Origin: CAYQTL01 sp964420405
Lineage (GTDB): Bacteria > Acidobacteriota > Thermoanaerobaculia > Thermoanaerobaculales > Sulfomarinibacteraceae
Direction: 5' to 3'
Length of the DNA stretch: 10,436 bases
NCBI GenBank assembly: GCA_964420405.1
Contig: CAYQTL010000110.1
Coordinates: forward strand, 1-10,436
Part shown: positions 1 to 6,612 of the stretch, in pieces
How positions within the stretch are numbered: the stretch's first letter is position 1
How the letters are laid out: every line of letters begins with the position of its first letter
Program-made: the position numbers and the translations under genes
Notes under the pieces: model-generated
Database searches by the model: none
Told to the model about the DNA's origin: nothing
What the model saw: only the letters and a program-made list of their open reading frames with translations

Positions 1-90
1 GCTCATCCCGGGGGGTCGCCGGGCGCGAAGCGCACGAGCACGCCGGCGCTACGGGGCGGCGGTCGCTCGGGCTGAGGTCGAGCCCACCGT

Positions 91-117
91 CGGGAACGGG
101 ATCGGGATCGGGATCGG
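91..117. repeat. CGGGAT hexamer tandem repeat
   Basis: About four and a half head-to-tail copies of a hexamer are visible: one CGGGAA, three exact CGGGAT units starting at 97, 103 and 109, then a partial CGG. On the minus strand it would read as alternating Ile-Pro codons. It lies outside any gene and is short enough to change by replication slippage. Confidence 0.75.
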
Positions 118-150
118 AGGCTGAGGCGACCGGGCGACGGAGCACGGCGG

Positions 151-207
151 AGGTCCTTCGACTCCCGCCACGCCTCCGGCGTGTCGCTCGCTCAGGATGA
201 CGGGATG
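151..207. repeat. palindromic intergenic repeat of the 'VILSE' dispersed type
   Basis: On the minus strand this reads GTCATCCTGAGCGAGCG, a spacer, then GGGAGTCGAAGGACCT. That closely resembles the dispersed intergenic repeat that, when translated by mistake, gives 'HPVILSE...SKDP'-like hypothetical proteins in several high-GC phyla. At its centre is a perfect 6-bp hairpin, arms CACGCC (169-174) and GGCGTG (178-183) with a 3-base loop. The outer ends (GTC at 153-155, GAC at 200-202) are also complementary but imperfectly paired between. It sits 24 bases past the MerR stop, where such repeats often lie between genes. Assignment to the family is from memory of its consensus. Confidence 0.6.
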
Positions 208-230
208 CGACGACGGGGAGGCCCGGGCGA

Positions 231-878
231 TCATTCCTTGCGGAGGTCGGCGAGGATGCCGGCGATCCGGGTGCGGACCTCGCGCAGGGTGGCCGTGAGG
301 GGCTCGACTCTCTCGCGCACGGCCTCGTCGATGACCTCCGCGGAAGCCCCGCCCACGGCGGCGGCGGACGGCTCGGGCTGCGACCTGGCGGGCCCGGATG
401 CGGTGGACCCCGCGCTCCCCTTCTCCCTGGTGCCCACGGCTGCGGCGGCCGTGGCCGTCGGCTTCTCCTCGACGGCCTCCGGCGGGGCGCTCGTGGCTGC
501 GGCGGGCTTCGAGGAGGCGGCCTCTCCGGAAGGATCCTCCGCGGCGGCCTCGTCGCCGGCCTCCGGCTCGACCGCCTTCATGGCCGCGGCCTTCTTCTTC
601 CTGACGGCCGCCGGACCACCCCGCTCCATGATCGCGTCCACCTTCTTGCGGGCGCCGGCGATGGTGAGACCCTCGTCGAACAGCAGTCGCCGGATCTCGA
701 GAATCAGCTCGACCTGGTCACGGGTGTACAGGCGCTGGCCGGTGCCGCTCTTCCTCGCCTCGAGCTGCTCGAACTCCGTCCCCCAGAACCGCAGCATGTA
801 CGGCTGGACGTTGGCGAGCTTGCAGACCTCGTTGAGCTTGAAGGATTCCTGGTCAGGAATCTCCACCGTTTTCGCCAT
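231..878 (-). CDS. MerR-family transcriptional regulator with C-terminal coiled coil
   Basis: The 215-residue product starts with a MerR winged helix-turn-helix at about residues 12-85. Its LRFWGTEFEQL and SGTGQRLYTRDQVE segments are typical of the soluble MerR subgroup that recognises spaced promoter DNA. No conserved metal-binding cysteines follow; the only cysteine is Cys19, inside the helix-turn-helix, so metal sensing is unlikely. Residues about 90-175 are Ala/Pro/Glu-rich and probably disordered. Residues about 178-215 form a charged heptad-like helix suited to dimerisation. The ATG at 878 has a GGAGG ribosome site six bases upstream. The gene overlaps the end of the MglA-fusion gene by 26 bases and is the last gene of the minus-strand operon, so it is probably translationally coupled. 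The target promoter is unknown; autoregulation of the operon is possible but not shown. Confidence 0.88.
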   Translation of the reverse strand: MAKTVEIPDQESFKLNEVCKLANVQPYMLRFWGTEFEQLEARKSGTGQRLYTRDQVELILEIRRLLFDEGLTIAGARKKVDAIMERGGPAAVRKKKAAAMKAVEPEAGDEAAAEDPSGEAASSKPAAATSAPPEAVEEKPTATAAAAVGTREKGSAGSTASGPARSQPEPSAAAVGGASAEVIDEAVRERVEPLTATLREVRTRIAGILADLRKE

Positions 879-2880
879 CCTCGTCCTCCGGCGCCGGGGT
901 CAGCGTCAGGCGCAGCTGGAGGGTCACGCGCTTGTGACCGACCCACGCCCCCGGGACGGGGACCTGGATGTCCAGCTCGCGCACCTGGCCGGACTCGGCG
1001 ATCGCCCCGGTGCCCTGCAGCCGCAGCTGCAGCTGGTTGTCGTGGGCCTGGACGTTGACCAGACCGGAGCCTTCCCGGGCGGACCGCGGCAGCAGCTCCG
1101 CGGAGGGCGCCGGAGGGGCCGGCGGCTCGTCGTCGGCCGCGAACGGGTCGCCGTCGCCCACCGTGACCGGCTGCCGGGGCGCCGGCGGCGTCGGCTGCGG
1201 CCGCGGCCGGTCGCGCGGCGGCACGGCAGGCTTCGGGCGTCGGCCGAGCACGCTGTCCACGAGATCGTCGACCGCCGGCTTCCTCGTCACGCGAGGCGGC
1301 GGCGGCGCCGACGCCATGTCGGGCGGTGGCGGCTCCTCCCGCCGTGGCTCGGGCTCCGGCCCGGGCCCGGACGGTGGTTCCAGCGGCGGCTCGGCCCCGC
1401 TCCAGGCGGCCGTCGGCGGCGCCTCGGCCGCGGCGACCTCGTCCTCCGGTCGCGGCTCGCGAGGCTCCGCCGGCTCCGGCTCCGGCTCCGGCCAGTCGGC
1501 GTGGGGCTCGGCGGGTGCCGGCTCCTCCCGCTCCGGTCCCGGCCCGAACTCGAACGGGCTGTCGCCCTCCTCGTCATCGCCGGCCTCGACGGGGGCGAAG
1601 GGACCGGGCGCACGGATGGCGTCGACGTACCGCTCGTCCTGGCCCAGGCGGTCGGCGTCGGGCGCGGTGAACTCGATCCCCTTCGCGGTCTGCGCGTCTT
1701 CGAAGCGGACGCTGTCCTCGTCCTCCCCGAGGACCTCCTCGGGCGGCGTCGGGGACGGCCCCGGCGGCGGCGGCCACGCCGTGGCGTGCTCGTCCACCAT
1801 CTCCGCGGGCTCCTCGGCGACGTCCGTTGGCTGGTCGGCGAACGGCGACGGCGGCACCCACTCGTGCTCGGCGGGCGGCGGCTGGAGCCGCCGCTCTCCC
1901 GCCTCGCCGTCGAGGTCGAGGCCGGGCCCGTCGTCCTTATCGATCGTGAAGTCGATCTCCCCGCCGCCCGCCGGCCGCTCCAGCGGCGGCACGTCCTCCA
2001 TCACGGCGGTCGGCTCGTCGTCGGGCGAGGAGAAGGTCACGTCGGCGTGGCGTCTCGCGGGTGGCTCGATCCGGAGATCCTCGGTGTCGGCGCGTCCCGC
2101 CGGGACGGGCGGCTCGACGCGGCCGGTGGTCGCGTCGGGCGGTCGAGGCGGCCGTGGCGAGACGAACCCCGCGGGGCGCGGCGGCTGCACCGGGCCGGTG
2201 GTCGACCGCGGCGGCGCGGTGGCGGCCACCGGCCACGCGCCGGCGGTGACCGACGGGCCCTGGGCGGGACGGGGCTCCTGGGCGCCGACCGCCTCGTAGC
2301 GGTCGCGCAGGCTGCGCATGACGAGCTTGACGATGCCCTCGAGAGTCTCCTGGACGCCCATGCCGTCGGTGGCCACCGCCTCGAAGATCGGCACGTCATG
2401 CGTGTTCAGCTGTCCGTCCATCTCCTCGATGCTCAGCAGGTCGCGCAGGTCGCGCTTGTTGAACTGCAGCACGTGGGGGAAGCCCTTGAGGTCGATCCCC
2501 TGCAGCATGAGGTTCTCGCGCAGGTTGCGGAACGAGTCCTCGTTGGACTTCTGCATCGTGCGCTGGGAGTCGGCGACGAACACGACGCCGTCGGCGCCGC
2601 GCAGGACGAGCTGGCGGGTCGAGTTGTAGTGGACCTGGCCGGGCACGGTGTACAGCTGGAGCGTCACCTCCATGCCACGGATGGTGCCGATCTCCAGCGG
2701 CAGCAGGTCGAAGAAGATCGTCCGGTCGCCCTCGGTCGCGAGGGAGATCATCTTGCCCTTCTGGCCGCCCTCGAAGTGGTCGTGGATCCACTGGAGATTG
2801 GTCGTCTTGCCGCACAGCCCGGGACCGTAGTACACGATCTTGGCGTTCAGCTTTCTCAGGGCGTAGTTGAAGAAGACCAT
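853..2880 (-). CDS. mglA: MglA-like small GTPase with long disordered extension and C-terminal beta-rich module
   Basis: Residues 1-195 form a complete Ras-like GTPase of the MglA polarity family. The P-loop GPGLCGKT is at 19-26, TVPG at 78-81 replaces the usual DxxG as in MglA proteins, RGADGVVFVADS follows, and the NKRD base-recognition motif is at 141-144. MglA proteins are normally about 195 residues; this one is 675. Residues about 196-600 are Pro/Glu/Asp-rich with many PEP runs and are predicted disordered. Residues about 607-661 alternate hydrophobic and polar residues in beta-strand fashion (LQLRLQ, VTLQLRLTLT), and an acidic tail ends the protein. MglA GTPases mark a cell pole and steer motility or cytoskeletal machinery. 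The ATG at 2880 is preceded by AAGGA, which overlaps the Der stop codon, giving coupled translation. No MglB-like GAP gene is visible in the window. The GTPase call is firm; the tail's role is unknown. Confidence 0.9.
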   Translation of the reverse strand: MVFFNYALRKLNAKIVYYGPGLCGKTTNLQWIHDHFEGGQKGKMISLATEGDRTIFFDLLPLEIGTIRGMEVTLQLYTVPGQVHYNSTRQLVLRGADGVVFVADSQRTMQKSNEDSFRNLRENLMLQGIDLKGFPHVLQFNKRDLRDLLSIEEMDGQLNTHDVPIFEAVATDGMGVQETLEGIVKLVMRSLRDRYEAVGAQEPRPAQGPSVTAGAWPVAATAPPRSTTGPVQPPRPAGFVSPRPPRPPDATTGRVEPPVPAGRADTEDLRIEPPARRHADVTFSSPDDEPTAVMEDVPPLERPAGGGEIDFTIDKDDGPGLDLDGEAGERRLQPPPAEHEWVPPSPFADQPTDVAEEPAEMVDEHATAWPPPPGPSPTPPEEVLGEDEDSVRFEDAQTAKGIEFTAPDADRLGQDERYVDAIRAPGPFAPVEAGDDEEGDSPFEFGPGPEREEPAPAEPHADWPEPEPEPAEPREPRPEDEVAAAEAPPTAAWSGAEPPLEPPSGPGPEPEPRREEPPPPDMASAPPPPRVTRKPAVDDLVDSVLGRRPKPAVPPRDRPRPQPTPPAPRQPVTVGDGDPFAADDEPPAPPAPSAELLPRSAREGSGLVNVQAHDNQLQLRLQGTGAIAESGQVRELDIQVPVPGAWVGHKRVTLQLRLTLTPAPEDEDGENGGDS
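1470..1493. repeat. CCGGCT low-complexity repeat inside the MglA-fusion linker
   Basis: About four consecutive copies of a CCGGCT-type hexamer (plus-strand reading) lie within the MglA-fusion gene. On the coding strand they encode alternating Pro and Glu. Such a repeat keeps frame in hexamer steps, so slippage would lengthen or shorten the disordered linker without breaking the protein. Confidence 0.6.
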
Positions 2881-2889
2881 CCTTCGTCC

Positions 2890-4221
2890 TTACCGCTTTC
2901 GTCCCCTGATCATAACCTGGATCGGAACCCCCTCCAAGTGAAGCGCATCACGGAGGACGTTCTCCAGGTAGCGCAGGTAGGAGAAATGCGGCGTCCGGGT
3001 CATGTTGGTGAACAGCACGAACCGCGGCGGGCCGTAGTGGACCTGCACCGCGTAGTACAGCTTGGGCGCCCGCCGGTCGGTCACCGGCGGCGGGCGGCGG
3101 CTCCATGCGTCGTGCATCAGCTGGTTGAGGTCGGTTGTCGCCATGCGGACGCGATAACGCTCGGCGAGCTGCCGGACCGCGGGGAACAGCCGCTGGACGC
3201 CTCGGCCGGTCAGCGCGGACAGGAACGCGATCGGCGCGTGGCGGACGAACTTCATCTGGGTCTCCACCTGGTGCAGCAGGCCTGCCCGCGCCGCCTCGCG
3301 GTCCACGACCAGGTCCCACTTGTTGCAGACCAGGCAGATCGCGCGGCCCGCCTCCCAGGCGTAGCCGGCGACGTGGGCGTCCTGGCGGGTGATCCCCTCC
3401 TCGCAGTCCACGACCACGAGGCACAGGTCGGCGCGCTCCAGCGATCGGCGCGCCATCACCACCGACAGCACCTCGGGGCCGCGGTCGGTGCGGCCCTTGC
3501 GGCGGATGCCGGCGGTGTCGACGAGCCGCAGCCGCGTGCCGTCCTTCTCGAGCAGCACGTCCACCGAGTCGCGGGTCGTCCCCGGCACCTCCGACACCAG
3601 CACCCGCGCCTCGCCGAGCAGCCGGTTGACGAGCGAGGACTTGCCGACATTGGGCCGGCCGATGACGGCGACCGAGATCTCACCCTGCCGCGGGGCGTGC
3701 CCGGCCTCCTCGGCGGCCTCCGGCAGGTGCGTCTCGATCGCGTCCCACAGCGCGTCGAGGCCCTCGCCGTGCTCGGCCGAGACCGGCACCGGATCGCCGA
3801 GACCCAGCGCGAAGAACTCCTGCGCCTGAAGATCCACGTCGCGCCGGTCGGACTTGTTGGCGACCACCACCACGGGCGGGCCGGCCTGCCGGATCCAGTC
3901 GGCGATCTCGCGGTCCTCGGGCAGCGGCCCGGCGGCGCCGTCGACCAGGAAGAGCACCAGGTCGGCGGCCTCCACCGCGGCCTGGGCCTGGCTTCGGATC
4001 AGCGGCACGAACCGGTCCTCGTCGGTCATCAGCAGTCCGCCGGTGTCCACCAGGGTCACCAGGCCACCCCCCGGCCGCTCGGCGTCGCCCACGATCCGGT
4101 CGCGGGTCACGCCCGGCAGGTCGTGGACCAGCGCCCGCCGGCTCCCGGTGAGCCGGTTGAAGAGGGTCGACTTGCCGACGTTGGGCCGGCCGACCACCAC
4201 CACGACGGGGCGCCCGCTCAC
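2890..4221 (-). CDS. der: ribosome biogenesis GTPase Der (EngA)
   Basis: The 443-residue product has the hallmark tandem GTPase layout of Der. The first domain has GRPNVGKS at 11-18, DTGG at 59-62 and NKSD at 122-125. The second has GRPNVGKS at 188-195, DTAG at 235-238 and NKWD at 300-303. A KH-like domain follows from about 355 to the basic C-terminus GRKR. Der is an essential factor in late assembly of the 50S ribosomal subunit and acts in the cytoplasm. Length is normal for the family. The frame stays open upstream to 4872, but the GTG at 4221 is chosen because the first beta strand and P-loop begin right after it and because it overlaps the lipoprotein stop as GTGA. The stop (TAA, 2892-2890) lies nine bases before the MglA-fusion start. 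Confidence 0.96.
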   Translation of the reverse strand: MSGRPVVVVVGRPNVGKSTLFNRLTGSRRALVHDLPGVTRDRIVGDAERPGGGLVTLVDTGGLLMTDEDRFVPLIRSQAQAAVEAADLVLFLVDGAAGPLPEDREIADWIRQAGPPVVVVANKSDRRDVDLQAQEFFALGLGDPVPVSAEHGEGLDALWDAIETHLPEAAEEAGHAPRQGEISVAVIGRPNVGKSSLVNRLLGEARVLVSEVPGTTRDSVDVLLEKDGTRLRLVDTAGIRRKGRTDRGPEVLSVVMARRSLERADLCLVVVDCEEGITRQDAHVAGYAWEAGRAICLVCNKWDLVVDREAARAGLLHQVETQMKFVRHAPIAFLSALTGRGVQRLFPAVRQLAERYRVRMATTDLNQLMHDAWSRRPPPVTDRRAPKLYYAVQVHYGPPRFVLFTNMTRTPHFSYLRYLENVLRDALHLEGVPIQVMIRGRKR

Positions 4222-4748
4222 AGGCCGGTGTCCCCCCCGGTCCCGGGCGAGGACGGATCCTGCGCCGGCGCCGCCGGCGACGGCGTCGGCCGGTCCAGGA
4301 CGCTGCGGCCGATGACGATCCAGCGACCGTCCACCAGGCGCATCTGCAGCAGGGTCGACTGCAGCGACCCGTCGGTGCGACCCTTCTCGCGACCGGTGTA
4401 GACGTCGTACCGGACCAGGTCCCACACCTCCAGCAGGCGCGCCGTGGCGTTGATCTCCCGGAACACCTCCAGCCCCTCGATCTCGAATCCGCGCAGGTCC
4501 GCCTCGATCCGGTCGCCGGTGCCGGCGAGCTGCCGCAGGAGCTTGTTCACCGCGGCGATCTCGTTGGGCGACGCGTGACCCTCGAGCGGCTCGAGGCTCA
4601 TGCTCGAGTACGACTCGGCGAGGGCGTCGAGGTAGCTGGCGATGGCCTGCTCGAGGGCGGCCCGCTCCTCCGCCGCCGGCTCGGTCTGGTCGCACGCGAC
4701 GGTCGCGAGCAACAGTCCGCAGAGCGCGATCAGCAGGGTTCTCCTCAT
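4218..4748 (-). CDS. small lipoprotein with possible NTF2-like fold
   Basis: The 176-residue product opens with MRRTLLIALCGLLLATVACD, a basic n-region, hydrophobic core and a lipobox-like TVAC ending at Cys19; threonine at -3 is less usual than leucine. After lipidation Cys19 would be the first residue, followed by Asp20. Residues about 28-152 form a helix-rich start and then beta strands, with LEVWDLVRYDVYTGRE and LLQMRLVDGRWIVIGRS, a pattern common in NTF2-like accessory domains. The tail from about 153 is Pro/Gly/Ser-rich. The start ATG at 4748 has GGGAGGAG just upstream; a longer frame to 4847 would bury the signal peptide. It is first in the operon with der, overlapping it by four bases. 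I do not recognise a named family; the fold is an inference from sequence pattern. Confidence 0.8.
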   Translation of the reverse strand: MRRTLLIALCGLLLATVACDQTEPAAEERAALEQAIASYLDALAESYSSMSLEPLEGHASPNEIAAVNKLLRQLAGTGDRIEADLRGFEIEGLEVFREINATARLLEVWDLVRYDVYTGREKGRTDGSLQSTLLQMRLVDGRWIVIGRSVLDRPTPSPAAPAQDPSSPGTGGDTGL

Positions 4749-4837
4749 GGCTCCTCCCGGGCCGCGCACGGCCGGCCGCCGCCTCCGGCCCCGTCGAGTC
4801 CGACTCGCGAACGCGACGCAAGTTCCGGCGGGGAAGC

Positions 4838-4843
4838 AGCATA
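4838..4843 (-). promoter_or_regulatory. candidate -10 box TATGCT for the minus-strand operon
   Basis: TATGCT on the minus strand (4843 to 4838) fits the TANNNT -10 pattern and lies about 90 bases upstream of the lipoprotein start, implying a leader of roughly 80 bases. No clear TTGACA-like -35 box is seen at 16-18 bases. It is only 23 bases from the plus-strand -10 candidate, so the two divergent promoters would share their -35 space. Confidence 0.4.
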
Positions 4844-4866
4844 CCACCGCGAGCCCGGCCCGGTGC

Positions 4867-4872
4867 TACCAT
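4867..4872 (+). promoter_or_regulatory. candidate extended -10 box TGC-TACCAT for the flavoprotein cluster
   Basis: TACCAT is preceded by TGC, giving an extended -10 form, which can work without a strong -35 box; none is visible. Transcription would start near 4879, just before the GGAGGGAG ribosome site at 4881-4888. The position, back to back with the minus-strand candidate, makes it plausible, but it rests on a six-base match. Confidence 0.4.
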
Positions 4873-4890
4873 GAGGAACGGGAGGGAGCA

Positions 4891-4920
4891 ATGTCAGATC
4901 CCGCGGAGAAGCGGCGGTGA
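4891..4920 (+). CDS. possible 9-residue leader peptide MSDPAEKRR
   Basis: An ATG preceded at ideal distance by GGAGGGAG (4881-4888) opens a nine-codon frame, MSDPAEKRR, whose TGA stop (4918-4920) overlaps the GTG start of the flavoprotein as GTGA. The ribosome site of this mini-frame is stronger than the GGAGAA (4905-4910) in front of the flavoprotein GTG. It could be a translational-coupling leader that feeds ribosomes into the next gene. Its two closing Arg codons, CGG CGG, could slow ribosomes if the matching tRNA is scarce. The frame may also be chance. Confidence 0.3.
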   Translation: MSDPAEKRR

Positions 4921-6284
4921 GCGCCCCCGGTCGGGTGGTGGTGATCGGCGGGGTCGCGGCGGGCATGAGCGCCGCCAGCCAGATCCGGCGACGCAGCCCC
5001 GGCACCCGGGTCACGGTGTTCGAGCAGGGCCCCTACATCTCCTACGGCGCATGCGGCATGCCGTACGCCCTCGCCGAGCCCGAGCCGGACATGGAGAGCT
5101 TGGTGGTGCTGACGCCGGAGGCGGCGCGCGAGGAGCGAGGCATCGACCTGCACCTGCACCACCGCGTCGCCGAGATCGACCTCCGGAGGGGCTCGGTCCA
5201 GGTGATCGACCTGGAGGAAGGCGCCGAGCGGCCGGAGCCGTTCGACGCCCTCGTGTACTGCACCGGCGCCGACCCCGTCCGGCTGCCGCTACCCGGGTTC
5301 GACCTCGCAGGCGTGCTGCCGCTGCGCGACCTCGAGGACGGGCAGCGGCTCGCCGACCGGCTCGGCGGCGACCTCCGGCGTGCGGTGATCGTCGGCGCCG
5401 GCTATATCGGCATGGAGATGGCCCACGTTCTCACCGAGCGCGGCCTGCAGGTGACCGTCCTCGAGAAGCTGCCGGAGATCCTGCCCGGCTGGCAGCCCGA
5501 GACGGTGGCGCGGGTGCGCGACGTGCTCGCGTCCCGCGGCGTCGAGGTGCGGACCGGCACCGGCGTCGAGGGCGCCGAGGGCGCCGACGGACGCGTGCGC
5601 GCGGTGGTCGCCGGCGGCGAGCGGTTCGAGGCGGATCTGGTGCTGGTGGCCGCGGGTGTGCGGCCGCGGGCGCGGCTCGCCCAGCAGGCGGGGTTGCGGA
5701 TCGGCGACACCGGAGCGGTGTGGGTCAACCAGTACCAGCAGACATCCCACGAGGCGGTATGGGCCGCGGGCGACTGCGCCGAGGCGTACCACCGGGTCCT
5801 GCGCCGCAACGCCTGGATCCCCCTCGGCACCACGGCCAACAAGCAGGGACGCGTGGCCGGCGCCAACGCGCTCGGCCGCCGCGAGCGGTTCCGCGGGATC
5901 GTCGGCACCGCCGGCTTCCTGGCGTTCGACCTTGAGGTGGCCCGCACCGGTCTCGGCTTCCAGCAGGCGAAGGACGAGGGGTTCGAGCCGGTCCAGGTGA
6001 CGATCCGCCAGCGCTCGCGTGCCCACTCGTACCCGGTCGGCTCGCCGCTGCAGGTGACACTGGTCGCCGACGGCCCGACAGGGCTCCTGCTCGGCTGTGA
6101 GCTGGCCGGGCGGGACGGCGCCGCCCTGCGGATCAACGCCGTCGCCGCGGCGCTCGTGGCGCACATGACGGTCGCCGACCTGCAGTCCCTCGACCTGGTG
6201 TATGCGCCGCCGTTCGCGCCGGTGTGGGATCCCCTGCTGGTGGCCGCCAACCAGCTCAGCAGGAAGGTGGGAAGCGAGCGATGA
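4917..6284 (+). CDS. cdr: CoA-disulfide reductase / NADH oxidase-type flavoprotein
   Basis: The 455-residue product is a pyridine nucleotide-disulfide oxidoreductase of the single-cysteine type. An FAD-binding Rossmann motif (VVVIGGVAAG) lies at 7-16. The redox cysteine is Cys46 in YGACGMPY, where CoA-disulfide reductases and NADH oxidases carry their lone catalytic Cys. The NAD(P)H motif VIVGAGYIGMEMA is at 157-169, and AAGDCAEAYH at 283-292 closes the FAD site. The C-terminal dimer domain has SYPVG (Tyr372) and YAPPFAPVWDPLLVAAN (Tyr429), matching the two tyrosines used by CoA-disulfide reductases. It likely reduces CoA-SS-CoA or another low-molecular-weight disulfide or persulfide with NAD(P)H in the cytoplasm; oxygen reduction is an alternative. 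There is no fused rhodanese domain. The GTG start at 4917 has GGAGAA upstream, and the stop overlaps the next gene as ATGA. Confidence 0.9.
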   Translation: MSAPGRVVVIGGVAAGMSAASQIRRRSPGTRVTVFEQGPYISYGACGMPYALAEPEPDMESLVVLTPEAAREERGIDLHLHHRVAEIDLRRGSVQVIDLEEGAERPEPFDALVYCTGADPVRLPLPGFDLAGVLPLRDLEDGQRLADRLGGDLRRAVIVGAGYIGMEMAHVLTERGLQVTVLEKLPEILPGWQPETVARVRDVLASRGVEVRTGTGVEGAEGADGRVRAVVAGGERFEADLVLVAAGVRPRARLAQQAGLRIGDTGAVWVNQYQQTSHEAVWAAGDCAEAYHRVLRRNAWIPLGTTANKQGRVAGANALGRRERFRGIVGTAGFLAFDLEVARTGLGFQQAKDEGFEPVQVTIRQRSRAHSYPVGSPLQVTLVADGPTGLLLGCELAGRDGAALRINAVAAALVAHMTVADLQSLDLVYAPPFAPVWDPLLVAANQLSRKVGSER

Positions 6285-6583
6285 GCCGAACCGTGACCAT
6301 GACCTGCCCGCATTGCGGATCCACGCTCGACGTGGACCTCGACGCCGGGGTCGTCAACCACCACGAGCCGCCGCCGGAGCGCCGCGAGCGGGTCGACTTC
6401 GACGCCAAGCTGCAGGAGATCGAGGCCCAGAAGCGCCGCGCCGCCGACCGCATGGCCGAGGAGATGCGGAAGGAGCGGGATCGCGATCGGCTGATGGAGG
6501 ACCGCTTCCGCAAGCTGATCGACGAAGCGAAGAAGAAGGGCGACGACGGCGGCCGACCGGTCCGCGACATCGACCTCGACTGA
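6281..6583 (+). CDS. small CxxC zinc-ribbon-like coiled-coil protein
   Basis: The 100-residue product starts MSRTVTMTCPHCGSTLDVD, a single Cys-Pro-His-Cys knuckle (Cys9, Cys12) of the kind found in zinc ribbons. Only one CxxC pair is present; His27-His28 in VVNHHEPP could complete a metal site, or two subunits could share one. Residues about 38-87 are a long, highly charged helix rich in Arg, Glu and Lys, likely a coiled coil. The protein ends in RPVRDIDLD, a distinct acidic tail. The ATG at 6281 overlaps the flavoprotein stop (ATGA), so the two are almost certainly co-translated. This suggests a partner, scaffold or thiol/metal adaptor for the flavoprotein, but I recognise no named family and function is unknown. 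Confidence 0.82.
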   Translation: MSRTVTMTCPHCGSTLDVDLDAGVVNHHEPPPERRERVDFDAKLQEIEAQKRRAADRMAEEMRKERDRDRLMEDRFRKLIDEAKKKGDDGGRPVRDIDLD

Positions 6584-6612
6584 GCGGGCGAGAGGCGAGG
6601 CCGGTCCTCGGC

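Larger units (their letters stand above)
1..230. other. non-coding left edge downstream of the minus-strand operon
   Basis: No convincing gene is seen here. The open frames crossing it translate to Pro/Arg/Ala-rich sequence with no domain character. It lies just downstream of the MerR gene, the last gene of the minus-strand operon, so it is the place to expect 3'-end processing or termination. It holds a hexamer tandem array, a palindromic dispersed-type repeat (both listed separately), and a small possible hairpin with arms GGGCT (69-73) and AGCCC (81-85). No T-rich tract follows any hairpin, so an intrinsic terminator cannot be claimed. Confidence 0.6.

Noticed and set aside
49..234. A 61-residue minus-strand protein at the left edge
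   Set aside because: It is a translation of the palindromic repeat and the hexamer array; frames of this kind are known annotation artefacts.
181..4401. A 1406-codon plus-strand open frame across the whole minus-strand operon
   Set aside because: It is antisense to four well-supported genes. Its translation is Arg/Gly/Val/Leu/His-rich with no domain pattern. Long antisense frames are expected where coding GC at third positions is extreme.
4222..4872. A longer N-terminus for Der reaching 4872
   Set aside because: The extra residues are Arg/Ala/Gly-rich and overlap the lipoprotein gene. The GTG at 4221 places the P-loop at the usual distance and forms a GTGA overlap.
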